This document shows, piece by piece, positions 31,058 through 43,289 of a stretch of DNA of 64,000 nucleotides. Numbering within the stretch: position 1 is the first letter of the stretch; each line of letters opens with the position of its first letter. Below the pieces are notes generated by a model. It did no database searches and had not been told where the DNA came from. It saw nothing but the letters and a program-made list of their open reading frames with translations. A program made the translations under genes and the position numbers. This DNA is from Todiramphus chloris collaris. Its lineage: Eukaryota > Chordata > Aves > Coraciiformes > Alcedinidae. Location: NCBI GenBank assembly GCA_025345505.1, contig JANVCC010000077.1, positions 2,140,446-2,204,445 of the forward strand, in the 5' to 3' direction.

Positions 31058-32993
31058 CTGCAGAAATGAGATGGGAACCAGAGTCATCACAGGCAGGCAA
31101 AGCCCCCCAGGCTGTGAATGAGCCTGGCTCCACTTTAGGCTGTTTGGCATTTGGCTGCGTTTACATTGCAACGCTGGGCGAGGAGAGCCTACCTAGCATG
31201 TCAGTGCATCTGCACTGAAATTTTGTTCAATGCACCCACGCAGACAGCATCTCCCCTCTTCTTGCTGTGTATGGCATCAGCAGGCAGTCACCTTAAATAA
31301 CACCAGACTGAGTCCTGCACCCAGCCCTTGGTCCTGCCTCCCATACCACCATGCCTCTCCTTGGTCTAGGATAGTCTATGTCCTCTGACTCTGCTAACAT
31401 CGTTGCAGATACTCCCCAGGTTTATACAGCTGTCTAACCCTTTTCCCAGGCTGTTGGACTTAGTAACATCTATCGTGGGTAAGCAATGGTGATAGACTCC
31501 CCTGTTAATGAGGTCTGACAGGAAGAGTGATGTGGTGGCAGAAAATATGACCAGTCTTGTCTTGTTCACCATTGGTCTCAGCACAGGCTGCTGCCAAGCT
31601 GTCCAGGCAGAGCTCATGAGGGTGATCCCCCCTGTAAATGCAGCCCACTAAAAGAGCACCTGGAAGGTGGGCATCTATGTGGCACCTCTTGCTTTGCATC
31701 TCCCAGTGCTTCACAGCATCTGGTCACTGGGGTCTACCCAGGAAAATCTGCTTTGTGTCTTTGAAGAATTCCCTGTGCTTCCATATCTCTTAAACTAAGG
31801 ATAATTCCTGGCTGCCCTAAGGAGGTCAGGGTGAGAAGCTGCCTTTAAGCAGGAGTACATGAGTGACTACAGTGGCTTGGACCATCCTGTCTCCAACGTG
31901 TCCAGAAGCAGAGGGCTTGAGAAGAATTAAGCACAGGACAAGCAGTTAATGACACTTCATTTATGATTCCCTGGGATTGTTAATAAACACACTCTGGCTG
32001 TTTTCCATGCAAGCAGCATATGCAAGTGGCGTAGATGGTTAACAGCCCATCACTTGCACACATTATAATAAGCAGCAAGAGCACCCATGGGCAGGCGGTG
32101 GGTTATGGGAGGGATTTACAGCCCACCAGACACTGAGTAACATCCACATCAGCCTCTTCTGAACTTACTCTAAATAAATCTCTGAATACAACTGCCCTGC
32201 AGCCCCAGACATCCCGGGCACGAGTGGGACCAAGCTATCAGGACAACCTACAGCTTCAGTCTCTGTATCCTACTGGAGACATAAATTCCCAGAGCCAAAT
32301 TTGAACACCTTGTAGCCCTGCAAAGTCACCAGTCTCTCCTCCTGCAGCTTGATTTCAACAAAGAGATTCCCTCAACGGAAGAGCTAAGGTTGGCAGTGCC
32401 TAACCCTGAACCACCAGCAAGGGCACAGCTATGATGCCTCTTACCTGTGAGATGCAGCGCAGGTACCTGATGGCCACTTCATTGGCAATGAGCTCCTCTC
32501 CATCATAGATGTCCTTGCAGGGGATGCGGGCGAGGACCTTCTTCATCTCCCCTTGGGATAGGCTGGGGTGGCTGGCATTGCCCAGGGTCTCCACAGGCAC
32601 TGATGTGCAGAAGGCACAGGTGATGCACTTGCCATCCAGCAGTGTCACCGAGACCCAGACCACCGGGGCGACCATGGCTCGCTGTGCCATGGAGCAGAAC
32701 ATGTAGCGCAGGACAGCTGGGTCCTTCCCTCGCTGGCCCCGGGGCCGCCTCCACTCCTCTGCCAGCACGGAGATGTTGTTGTTCAGCACGAAGCCCAGCA
32801 GGAACAAGATGAAGGGGGGCACCAGAAGGATGCCCAGCCCATATGCCAGGTTGTAGCGAGGCAGGCAGGGGCAGTTGAAATCAAAGGCTGAGTACATCTG
32901 GGCGCTGGCAAGGGCCATGATCCCACAGATGCCATTCATGAAGGACTCTTGGTTGGACTGAAGGAACTGGAAGATCATCCGAAACTTGTCCAT
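30596..32993 (-). CDS. CALHM1: CALHM1, voltage-gated ATP/ion channel subunit, 336 aa, two exons
   Basis: In mammals CALHM1 forms a voltage- and Ca2+-gated large pore that, with CALHM3, releases ATP from taste cells. Exons are 32445-32993 and 30596-31057. The start [20 protein letters not shown] is nearly identical to human, lacking only the extra initial Met. TM1 is about 17-37, TM2 48-70, TM3 100-120. The pore-associated acidic motif LLDGKC has Asp120. The Cys pairs expected for the extracellular loop are at 41, 43, 126 and 159. An N-glycosylation sequon (NAS) is at 139. The intron is phase 0 after RYLRCISQ. The second exon holds TM4 ([20 protein letters not shown]) and the helix [16 protein letters not shown]. 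The protein ends MAAYYSRV, as in human (YFSKV). Confidence 0.97.
31058..32444 (-). other. CALHM1 intron
   Basis: A 1,387-bp intron with GT-AG borders. No repeat or RNA gene recognised. Confidence 0.7.
32445..32993 (-). CDS. CALHM1: CALHM1 exon 1
   Basis: Codons 1-183, with ATG at 32991-32993 (A at -3, G at +4) and donor GTAAGA after CISQ. Confidence 0.97.
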
Positions 32994-35900
32994 CTTTCCT
33001 TGATGCAATTCCTTCCCCCATGGGGTCCAAACAGTGGCCTCACTTTACATTCTTTCAGCCCCCTTTTCAAAGATGGCACAAGTGCCTGTGCAGTTCACTG
33101 GTTCATTCATGCACTCCTTCAGCCCCAATATTTAAAGCAGAAAATTAATACATTCTTTTCTGCTGCTTTTGCTGCTTGCAGAAGTTCAGAGTTTGCTTCC
33201 TCCTGCTCTTTGGGTCTGTGGGACCTGTGTTGTTTCTGGTTTGCTAAACCTGGTTTCATTCTTCTCCACGTCCCCATTTCTGCAGTATCCCAGCCACTGG
33301 TCACCTTGGCTGGAGAGCTGCAGTGTTACCATGGCTGTGCCCTCCCCACAGCAATCTGTGCCCCGGGCAAATAGCGGAGTTGGATGGTCGGCCTCTGTGA
33401 ACCTGTTTGCAAATACAGGAGGTGGGTGCTCCTCCCAGGACCAAATGGGACGCTCCACCTCTGTGGTGCTGACACACTAGGAAAAGTGGAATGCCAGATC
33501 TCCACCCCCCAACCCTTCCATGTCTGCATCGCCCCACCAGCATCTAATGAAACCACCTTGCAGGTCTGCCAGCCTCCTTCTCTGTACCTGCTTCACTGGG
33601 AGATGCCTTTTCTGTTTTATTCTTTGGAGGGAGGGTAAGAGAAAAGGAAAGGCAGAGGAAGGAGGAATAAAGCTCTTCGTGCTCTGGGATGTTGTATCTA
33701 TATTGTTGAGGTCAGTTAGTGGCTCCCCTCTGTCCTGAAAATGTCTACCTTTCAGCTAGCCTTACAAGATGACACTTGTAGCTCCTTGGTTTTCACAGCC
33801 TTGGGCCTCCAGGGCTTTCTAAAATATCCTTCCAACTCTGGTTTGCATAGTCTGGCAACATCCAGAGGCACATAGTGCTTCTCCTAGCTTTGGGACTGGA
33901 GAAAAATAAGCATAGAAGGGAGAGAAGGGTGCAGGGACAGGGGCACCAAGGACACCCTGCTCTACAGGTAGATACTGCTGAGACCATCCAAGCCCTGGGT
34001 ACCTCTGCTTTGTCAGGAGGTGCTTCCTACCCAGCAGAGCTCTGAGATTCAGATTTTTCCCTGGGATTTCTTCATTTCACCCACTTTCAACGAGCATTTC
34101 TGAAGGGCTTGAGCATGCTTTCCTCTGAATGGCAGCAATGGAAGCTGAATGATTTTCTTGCAGCCACCTCTTGTAGGTATGATCCCAGCCCCTTGATAAA
34201 GTTGTGATGTGCAGGAATTGGGAATACAAGGAGAATCCTTCTAGTGATCTCCCTGGCCCAAGGGCAGCCACTATCCCCTGAAGGACTGTGTTTCCCAGCG
34301 GTACCAGATCACCTGCAGGCATGGACTGTGCCCTTCCTGCCCATCAGGCCAGCGGGTACCAGCAGCCCCAGGGGCTGAGGGTGCAGTGGAGCTGCCACTC
34401 CTCTGAAGATCACTCAGATCATACCCGGAAAGGCAGAGCAAAGACTGCTTGAGCCAGTGATGTGCATCCATTTAGCAGGAGGGACTGAGGCTGGAATTTG
34501 GCTGTATGTCTTGCCTTGAGGCTAAGGTGTGTAAGGGCAGGTTTCCCATGCGACCAGTGCATGGTGCAGGGAGGACTGAGATAGACAGGCGCTGGGCTGG
34601 CTGGTTCACATGGCACAGGTTTGCTGGCAGTTTAGCCATTTTGCCTGATCTTATTAATTCAGTAGCAACATCAGATGATCTGGCCCCAAGCAGACCTACA
34701 CTGCCCTCCCTGCTCTTTGAGCACCAGGAGCAGCCTGGCCAGAGACAGCTCAGGCCTGTGGTGGACATGTCCCATGTATTGATACTGGGATGACAAAGCC
34801 TCCCCATCACTTCCATCCCTGTCCCCTTTCACAAGGGCATGTCTCAGTCCAGCTCGTGGCAGTCAGCTCTGCAGAATCAGGGGACTTCCAGTGCAGAGAT
34901 CCTGTGCAGATTTGGTAGCACAGGGCTGACTGGACAGGCTCCTCATCAGCTTGCCAGAACCGAGACATACACTACTGAGCTGTGATAGCTGTGGCTGGGC
35001 CAGGCTTAACTCCTACAGCACAAACCTAAAAGAAGTGGATTGTGTTGATGGTGCTTTCATGCATCTCTATTCCCAGTTCACGCAGCAGCTTTAATGCACT
35101 AGATTGCTCCCTCAAGCTGTCCAAAAGATGGGGGAATACTGGGACTACAAGTGGCTGTAAAACAGATGGCTGCAGTATTGACTACCTGCACAGCATTCAG
35201 TCCCCCTGGTCCAGGCTCTGCTGTCGTCATGAGTATCAAGGTAGAGCTGACTGACTGTCTGGGCACCAGTGCGGCCACACTGGGGGCTGTAAAATGCATC
35301 ACCAAGGCAAGCTGAGCATAGGTGGGCGGCATGCAGAGGATACTATTCCCCAAGGTTTCGCAGTGTGTCAGTGCAAAAGCAGGAAGCCAAAACAGGTATT
35401 TTGACCATTAGTCAGCACTGCAGTTTGTGACACCTCCCCTCACACCAGCCCCAGGGCTCAGCTGATAATGTCAAGTTCACCCTGAGTTGCCAGCACAGAG
35501 GTGAGCACAAAGCATGCAGATAATACCTGGGCAGTTTTAGCTCTGCTGGCTATGGAGAGATTAATTTCTTGATGTCATCAAATGGGAAGAGATCTGGGTG
35601 CATGAATATAGATGAGGCTTTTTGTATTGCTAGCTAAGAGCTCAGGCTGGCGTCCCTGTTCACCTGGTGAATGGCTTTTTGAAGGGCAGTTCACATCAAA
35701 GCCTGCATGAATCAACCTCGTAAAAAGCAGAGCACTTTTTGATCTCAAGGAAAACTCTGCCTTTCATTAAACATGAATGAGGGGGTCTGAGCCTGCTTGG
35801 TGTACAGCACTGGCAGTTCTTGCTGAAGCCAACAATACATCAGTGGGATTCAAAACCGAACCCACAGAAGAAGCCGATGTCTGTGTCTTTTTTTACAAGT

Positions 35901-38654
35901 TGTCATGGTAGGGAGGACCTTGTTTTCATGAGCTTTCCAACAGGAAGTTCACTCCAACTGATTTGCAAGAGAAGAGAGAACCTGTGCTTCTTTCCATGAT
36001 CTCAACCTGCTCATGCTTTGGAAACCGTGTCCTGGGAGAGACGGTACGTGCCAAGATCCTTCCCAGCATTTGGCCCTGCACCTGGACACCAAGACAGACA
36101 GCAAGCCAGGGAGCTGGGGAGGGCTTTGTGTGTCCCAGTCAATGTAGGGTATGAAAGGACATGATATGTAGCACATGAAAACAGGCATAATTTCCATCAG
36201 AAGGGTTTGGGAAGAGATTGGAGAAATTGTCTTTGCAGTTGTCCCTGCTGTTTCACGGGCTGTTGTCAGGTGTAGATTACTCAACACAACCAGACCCATC
36301 TGTAGATCAGGCATCAGAACAGCCCTGAGAGACAGAGAGCTGCTAAAGCTTGTGACTGACCCTCTCTGCTCTGACTTGCACAGGAGGGTACACACCTCTA
36401 GCAGAACTGGTAGGAAGGGACCTCTGGAGATTGCCAGGTCCATTCACCCTGCTCAATGCACACTCAGGGACACATCTCATAGGGCTGACATATCTCCATG
36501 GGTGGAGGTGCCACAATCTCTCTGGGCAGCCTCAAAGTAAATAAGAGTTTTCTTCTGTTTAAATGGAATTTCCTGTATTTTGGGTTTGTGTCTGTTGCCT
36601 CTTGTCCCATCGTGGGGAGCCAGATACCGTTTTCCACGATGGAGAAGAGTTCTCTAGCTTGAAAAAGGAACACAGCACAGGACTTGGGGGTTGCTGGGAG
36701 GGGTGACCACTCACAGGCTCAACCAACTGAAACTACTCTGTGGTCAGGCTGACCCTCCTAGCAGTGTGTGAGCCTTGGTAGACCTGCAAAAGTCTATGGC
36801 AGTGCCCTTTAATCTTCCGGTTTTCTCCCTCCTGATACAGATAACAAAGCTGTTCCTCTCCCCCTTTTTTGCATGTTGTATTTTGTGGCTACTCTGGGAT
36901 GACTTAAAACCTGAGAACATGAAAAGCAGCATGCAAAAGGGAGCTGCGGACCTCTGCTCTGAGCTGATTAGGAAAATAACCCATTTGACTAGTGTCGAGT
37001 GGCAAGTCGAAACTGAGTCTCAGCCTGAGATTTGTGATGTTGTGTCTGATAAAAATAAACCAGAGACAAAATTCAAAGTGCAATTCCATTTTCAAAAGAG
37101 CTCAGAAGCTCCCTGGACCTAGAGAACTCCCCATGGGAAGACCACTGTGTTATTCCTGATCAGCAAGGGCCAGAGCTGGCTTTTTGCCCACTTTGAGCAT
37201 GACCAGGGGAGCTCAAGGATTCAGCCAGAGCTGATTTTGCTATGCAAATAAGAAAAGCTCTGCAGGCCGTCCCTCTGCACCCCACAGATCCTGGCTGTGC
37301 CTTGGCTGGCAGAGGGGTGCAGCTGCCACAGATGGGCCATGGAGTTATGTGGCCTCCCTGTGTTTTGCCGAGCATCTTCTCCCCCCCGGACCCCCTGACC
37401 CCCTGCACAGAAACATCCTGCAGAGGAGGTGACTCACCTCCCAGCAGCTATACAAATTGATTTGGGGGATTAATCCGTGTTTTCAATTTGACCCCTCGTT
37501 TTGGATATAGTCACAATGTGGTGGCAGATTTCTTTGCCCCTTTCCCACCCTCTTCTTTCCTCCTGGAGGGCCTGCTTGTCCCTTTATCTATGCATGGCCA
37601 ATGAGATATTTCTTCTTCATCCCAGCTTCTCACAGCCCCTCCACCTTGTGCTCTTGATTCACAGGGACAAAGTGGGCATCAGTGTGAGCCTCAGCCTGGG
37701 AGAATATATGTGTCTGTACTGGGTTAGTTTGCAGTAAAGAGTTTAATGCATCTAAGCAGCAATGCTGGACAGAAATATCAGTCAAACTGGCACCATGGTT
37801 GGCACCATCTACAACAGGAGCTGCAAAAAGGCATATAAGAAAATAATTAGCATTAGAGGCTCAGAGGTACGGTTACATTCAAACAGTTTTGAAACTAAGG
37901 ATGAAAATGCCCATCTAGGTGATGCAAGGATGATCCTCTCGATAATTTGGTTTGTACTAAAATCTAGCAGAAGAGTGTTTAAAGTATGTATTCAGACCTG
38001 TCAGGCTGAGTCAGTGTGTCCTTTCCATGGCCTAATGCCAGTGTTTAGAGCAGCCACATCAACCCCACCACAGTCTCATGTCTCTGGATATGTTAAGCAA
38101 ATTCTCCACCTCCTTTTTCTTCTGCTAATTCAACCCAACTCAGGGACACTTACCCAGAAGTATCTTCAATCAAGTGTATGCTGCTGTATGAATTTCAGTG
38201 TGTTACTGTATTCTGTTTTGAAAATGCGTGGAAGTGTTGTTGGGTTGTTAGAGGGAGGCTGAACAGTTTGGCAGCTGGGCTGGGGGCAGCCAGAGCTCTC
38301 AGCAGATGGGAAGACGTGGGAGATAGTTTTGCCTTTTTCAGTAAACACGTTGGTGTGGTACTAAGATAGTTGCCAATGAAATAATTTTGGTGTCACCACA
38401 GCTAACTCTGAACTAGGTTTCACAGAAAGGGGCAGGAGCTCCGCACACCTCTGTGAAGCTGCTGCTCCAGGCAGTTTGCATACACAGACAGATGTTGCTG
38501 CCTTGGTTAAATCCTTCCTTGAGCCAGAAAGGTTTTATCACAGCAGTAAGGAGCTGCAAATTCTTTAATATGACAAAAGTGCTACACAGAGCCCGTGGTT
38601 AAGAAATGTCATTAACAGTGACTGAGTCTGAGACCTTTGGATCTTCGCAGTTGG
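32994..38654. other. Intergenic region between CALHM1 and CALHM3
   Basis: No gene supported. Contains an old CR1 fragment near 36.5 kb and an octamer ATGCAAAT at 37242-37249. Should include the CALHM1 promoter just right of 32993; no CpG island is visible there. Confidence 0.6.
36385..36665 (-). mobile_element. CR1 LINE fragment, diverged, reverse orientation
   Basis: GGAAGGGACCTCTGGAGATT, CCACAATCTCTCTGGGCA and GTCTGTTGCCTCTTGTCC are CR1 3' segments read in reverse. Heavily mutated; boundaries approximate. Confidence 0.72.
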
Positions 38655-38660
38655 TTTATT
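38655..38660 (-). terminator. Candidate poly(A) signal of CALHM3
   Basis: AATAAA on the minus strand, 215 bp beyond the CALHM3 stop. Confidence 0.55.
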
Positions 38661-38874
38661 TTGTAGGTTTTGTCAGGCACACCCTGGGGTGGAGTTTTTG
38701 GGGTTGAGACTTTGGAGGAAGATGTGAGCACAACTGTCATCTGCCTTGCTCTGTGCAGAGGTATGGTGGTGCCCCTTCAGTGTCTGCAGGACAAAGCTCC
38801 CTTTACATGTTGGTGTGATGGGGGAATCTGGACCGGCTAATGGGGCTATCTGTCCAGGGCAGAGGAGATCTCTC

Positions 38875-39264
38875 TCACCCCAGCGTAAGCCTCTGGATCT
38901 CCTGGCTGATATCCAAGGGAGGTTTCTCATAGTACCACATTTTCAGAAGTTTGTTCATTTGGTCCTGATCTGTGATGCCTTGGAGAAGATCTTCCTCTCT
39001 TTCAGACCTCTCTCCCTCCCTAGGCAAGCTGAAGCTGTGCAGTTTGATCTCCCGGCGCATGCTTTCGAAGAAGTGGAGGATGCATTTGTGAGCAAAGAGA
39101 CGGCTGTGCTCACAGCAGGTTTCCTCAAAAATCTTTTGCTCAATGTCAATGTAGTTGCTCCAGTGATGTGCCTGCAGGAGGGTGGCCTGGTTGAAGCAAG
39201 GTCTGAGCCAGCGGGTGAGAAAAGCTGCTACAATAAGGATCAACAAAATGCTCCAGCCGAGTGC
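38875..39264 (-). CDS. CALHM3: CALHM3 exon 3
   Basis: Residues 182-310 and TGA (38875-38877). TM4 and the cytoplasmic part, including [20 protein letters not shown]. Acceptor ATCACCCAG. Confidence 0.96.
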   Translation of the reverse strand, partial: ALGWSILLILIVAAFLTRWLRPCFNQATLLQAHHWSNYIDIEQKIFEETCCEHSRLFAHKCILHFFESMRREIKLHSFSLPREGERSEREEDLLQGITDQDQMNKLLKMWYYEKPPLDISQEIQRLTLG

Positions 39265-41782
39265 CTGGGTGATAAGAAATAGGCAGTGGAACAGAAGCAC
39301 GACAGGCACAAGGACAGACGTGAGCTCTTTGCCTGTGTCACTGAGATAAGGAATTTATGTGGCTGGAGGGGAGATGTGACATATCTGAACTCCTGTTCTT
39401 GATCTTTTTCTGAAATCCAGCACCCCCAACCTGCACTCAGACTGTCAGTGTAATCTCCTCACAGTGAACAGAAGACATTTATCTGTGCATCCATCATCCA
39501 GTAGGGTAACCGTTTGCAAAGTTAGCCTGGAAAAGCCAGACGTTTGCTTTGAGCACAGGATTACCCTGGGGCAAGGGGACTTCAGTGTCCTCCTTTGGCT
39601 CACTTATCTCCAGTGCAACCATCATCTGCCACCTACACTGGCTCCAGGGCCCAGGAGTCCTGGGAGCAGGGTGAGGATGACCCAGACTACCTGAATCTCC
39701 CTCTTGTAAAAAGGAATAGCTTGTTTTCAATGCCCTCCCACCAATCCTCATCCCTGAGCTGGCACTTCTGTACCAAGAGCAAGGGCTGGCCAGGGCTCCA
39801 CTCCCCATCGTGTCCTATTCTGTCACTCCTGAGCAAGCTGCTTTTGTCTGTCTCAGCTTGTGCTGTCCTTAAAACATCAGGTGCTATCTGTGAGGTTAGC
39901 AGTTAGAAAGGTCTTCTGACACTGGTCAGGCCCTCAGGAGACACCTATATTCCTTGCAACATGCTTTTTATTATCTGGGTTATAGAAGTTGCTGATTCTT
40001 CTAGAAACAAAGTTCTGTTAATTAAACCATACTTTATTTCTTTCTTTTACCCCACCTGAGTGACTCTGGAGTTTATCACTGAAAGTGACAACGTTTGGGG
40101 CATAAAGAAGCAAAGAGCTGTCTTGCTCCCAGACTGACCATGGTAAAGCTATGATGAGGAAGAGCAGAAGCAGCTGAGTGTCCCCCTGGCATCTCACCTA
40201 CATGGGGGGCTCTGCGGACAGTGACCTACCTGGGACCAGCAGCGCAGGTACCTGGACACTGCCTTGCGAGACGTGTTGTTCCTCATGAGCTCGTCATCCT
40301 TGCAGGGCACCTTGGCCAGCAGCTGCTGCACCTGCACTGGGCTGGTGTTGGCAAAGCCCACAAACTTCTCGGGATCCACAGAACAGCTGAAAGCACAGAT
40401 CAGGCATTTGCCATCCAGGAGGGTCACTATGATCCAGACAACAGGGGCAACCATGGCTCTCTGCATGATGGAGGAACACATGTACCTGGGGTAGGAGAGA
40501 AAGAAGTGAAGGGGTAAATCACAGAATCACAGAATGTTAGGGGTTGGAAGGGACTAGTCCAACCCCCCTGCCAGAGCTGAATTGCTTAGAGTAGATTACA
40601 CAGGATCTGGGAGCTTTCTTCTCATCCTGAGCCTTGATGTGTGCAGGCTGCCCTATGCCAAGTAGCCCTCCCAGAGACAGGGAGCTGACTGCCAGGATTG
40701 CTCCCAGCATTGGTCCAGCTAATGCCTCTTCTGCTCTGGGATGTCTTTGTTGGTGCTGCCTCCCAGTGAAATCTGTGCCAATGCCTGCCAGTGCTCTGCG
40801 TGCTGCCTCCATTGAATGCAGCAAGATCCTCTCATTGTGTGCTTACCTCGTCTCTATACCTATGTCTCCCATGGGCAAATCCTTGTCAGCTCTCCTTTGT
40901 CTTCTACATTCATTCCTTTCATTCATTCATCATCTCAGTTTCTACCTGGAAAATCACTTTTCTTTCCAGCCTTTCTTGCCCCACTCTGTGCCAACCTGTG
41001 CACTGGGTAAAGCTTTGTATGTAACAGCCTGAATAAGGTTCTCCTCTGCCTTCTACCAGTGTAAGTCAGTAAAAACTCAACTGAAGGGAGGGAAGCCTCA
41101 AAGCCATCAATGAAGAATGCCGATGATGGAAATGCCACCCTTTCTACACATGCCAGTGTAAATGCCTTGTCTTTTTGCATGCGTAAACCCCAGGAGAATA
41201 CCTGTATGTGCATGACAGGTCAGGCAGCAATGCAGTGTCCCATGGTGGCAGCAGAAATACAGCTGTTGGTGTCGAGGTGCTGCTGCCCTCCTTTGCTGGG
41301 ACGGGATGAGTCTCTTACCTTCATCTCTGCTGTTGTCATTATATTTACCATGTCCCTGCCCCTCCAGGTTCATGGGGAAAGGTCTCAGGAACTGAGCTTA
41401 GAAGAAAATGAATTACCAGGAGAATCAGAGCTACAGAGGTGAGACAGCTAAGCAGGAGGTGAAAGGAGGGACACCACTCCTGGTGCAAACCCCACCTGAT
41501 AACAGCTAGGTCCTTCTCTCTGCACCCCTGCGGCCGCCTCCATTCCTCCAGCATCACCAGCGACTGTCTGTTGAGGAGGAGGCCGCAGAGGAAGAGGGTG
41601 ACGGGGGGTACGAACATGATCCCCAAGCCGTATGCCATGTTGTACCGGGGCAGACAAGGGCAGCTGAAGTCAAAGCAGGTATACATCTTTACACTAGCCA
41701 GAGCTAGCAGCCCACAGATCCCATTCATTACAGACTCCGAGTTGGACTGGAAGTACTGGAAGATCATCCGGAAACGATCCAT
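38875..41782 (-). CDS. CALHM3: CALHM3, CALHM1 partner channel subunit, 310 aa, three exons
   Basis: In mammals CALHM3 joins CALHM1 in a fast-gating hexamer that mediates ATP release in sweet, bitter and umami taste cells. Exons are 41496-41782, 40230-40485 and 38875-39264 (933 nt with stop). The start is [22 protein letters not shown]1 is about 17-37, TM2 48-70, TM3 100-120. Cys41, Cys43, Cys126 and Cys157 match the family disulfides, and LLDGKC carries Asp120. Introns are phase 2 after AVI(R) and phase 0 after YLRCWSQ; the second is shared with CALHM1 and CALHM2. TM4 is [20 protein letters not shown]. The tail ends EIQRLTLG and is about 34 residues shorter overall than human (344 aa). Sequons are at Asn142, Asn165 and Asn166. 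Confidence 0.96.
39265..40229 (-). other. CALHM3 second intron
   Basis: A 965-bp intron; nothing recognised in it. Confidence 0.7.
40230..40485 (-). CDS. CALHM3: CALHM3 exon 2
   Basis: Completes Arg96 and encodes residues 97-181: TM3, the DGKC motif and the extracellular loop. Acceptor CTACCCCAG, donor GTAGGT. Confidence 0.96.
40518..40612 (-). mobile_element. Short CR1 3'-end fragment in the first CALHM3 intron
   Basis: AATCACAGAATCACAGAATG followed by TTGGAAGGGAC and CCAACCCCCCTGCCAGAGC: the CR1 terminus in reverse, with a small internal deletion. Confidence 0.85.
40613..41495 (-). other. Rest of the first CALHM3 intron
   Basis: No further repeat or gene recognised. Confidence 0.6.
41496..41782 (-). 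CDS. CALHM3: CALHM3 exon 1
   Basis: Codons 1-95 plus two bases. ATG at 41780-41782 with G at -3 and +4; donor GTGGGG. Confidence 0.95.
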
Positions 41783-43104
41783 CGCGTTCTTTTGGCCTCT
41801 CCTGGGAAATCCCTGGGCTTCTCCAGCACAGCCTGTCTCCCCTCGTCCCTGCTTCTGCTGCCTTGGGGCAGAGGATACAGCTCAGCTTGCAGTTGGTTGG
41901 GGCAGAAGGATGGGGATGGAAGAGAGCTGCTGTGGCAGGGGAAAAACCCTGTGCTGGTGCTTCCCCACAGGGCTTTCACAGGTCTGTCTTTCACCCAGTG
42001 CTTATCTTCCAGCGCAATTAGTGGCTTTTCTAGGTGAGCAGATGGACAGAGCCTCTGGCAGCTGTTTTTTCCACCCTGTTTTTCATTTCCAGGGCTGTCC
42101 CATGTGCCAACCAGCAACAGCCACCAGTGGCTCTAGGTCCCTCCCTCCTGGAGATGTTAACTGTCAATGGACAGGCAAAAGTGGGTGCCTGTGAGCTACC
42201 CTCTCCACTGATTGAGGGCTGTTGAGTGATTCATCAGTGGGGAGAAACCAGGCGAGTCAAATGAGCTCATATGTGTTACTGCTGCCACCCCTGCTTCTTT
42301 TTGGTGAAGTGGGTCCCCAGCTGTGAGCAGAGCAGGGGGGAGGCAGGGAGCACATTCCTGACTCTGAGTACACCACATCACCATGAGCTCAGATTTCCCT
42401 ATGAAAATGGGCTGAAAGGACCAATCCTTCACTCAGGGAGCTGTGAGAATTGAGAGATTTCAAAGCCTGGAACGGCATTTCAGGACACGGGCTGCTTTCG
42501 GCTACACATTATACACACACTGTGACATTTGTACCACACCTACAGCCGTGTCCGAGGCCCTTGCACCGTGGCTCCTTCTTGCTCCCCATCAGAGGGCATG
42601 GTGCAATCAGAGCAGATGGGTGATTTGTCCCACAGGACTGGATTAACATCTTCCATTTGAAATATCCCAGACTCAATTTCTCTTTTCCTCTCAAAAGTTT
42701 ATTCCATAGATAAATACAGCTCATTGCCACACAAGGAAGATCAGGTTTTTTCAACACAATTTTCCTCTTCCCACCTTTCATCTGAAAACATATTCAGATT
42801 TCTACTCAGCTCAAGTTTCCACACATGTTCAGGAAAGGGAAAAAAGAAGGGTGTCACATTTACCTGTTTTGTTTAAAAAGCGAGGATCCACCTCCACCGA
42901 AGTGTGTGTGCTGCCAGCGCTGAGGGTTCTGCCCACGCCAGCTCCCATTGCAGGGCTGGTTGCCTTGATGGGATCACACCGAAAAGGAGCAGGGGGAAGG
43001 GTACCTGTGTGTTGCTCACAGGCACATGCAGCTGGTGTGAGACACACGCAGACCAGCAGGCAGCGTCATCACATCCTCTCATCTAAACAGCAACTCGCAC
43101 AATT

Positions 43105-43129
43105 GCTTTAATGAGAGCAGCTTTAATGA
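43105..43129 (+). promoter_or_regulatory. Two GCTTTAATGA motifs in an AT-rich cluster
   Basis: GCTTTAATGA at 43105-43114 and 43120-43129, 15 bp apart, followed by CATAATATTAG, GTTAATG and CTAATCAGCTAATG down to about 43222. Possible homeodomain enhancer; motif evidence only. Confidence 0.3.
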
Positions 43130-43225
43130 ACCAGCCATAATATTAGTGTTCTTCACCTGCGAGCGGAAACGACTGTTAATGTTCATCCATCAGCAATAAA
43201 ATCCCACAGCTAATCAGCTAATGTT

Positions 43226-43289
43226 TCCATTTTGCCATTACAGGACATCAAGACCCCTCCATTTTGCTGTCATAGGACATCAGGACCCC
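43226..43289 (+). repeat. Tandem pair of 32-bp repeats
   Basis: Copies at 43226-43257 and 43258-43289 begin TCCATTTTG and end GACCCC, with about five differences. Confidence 0.9.
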
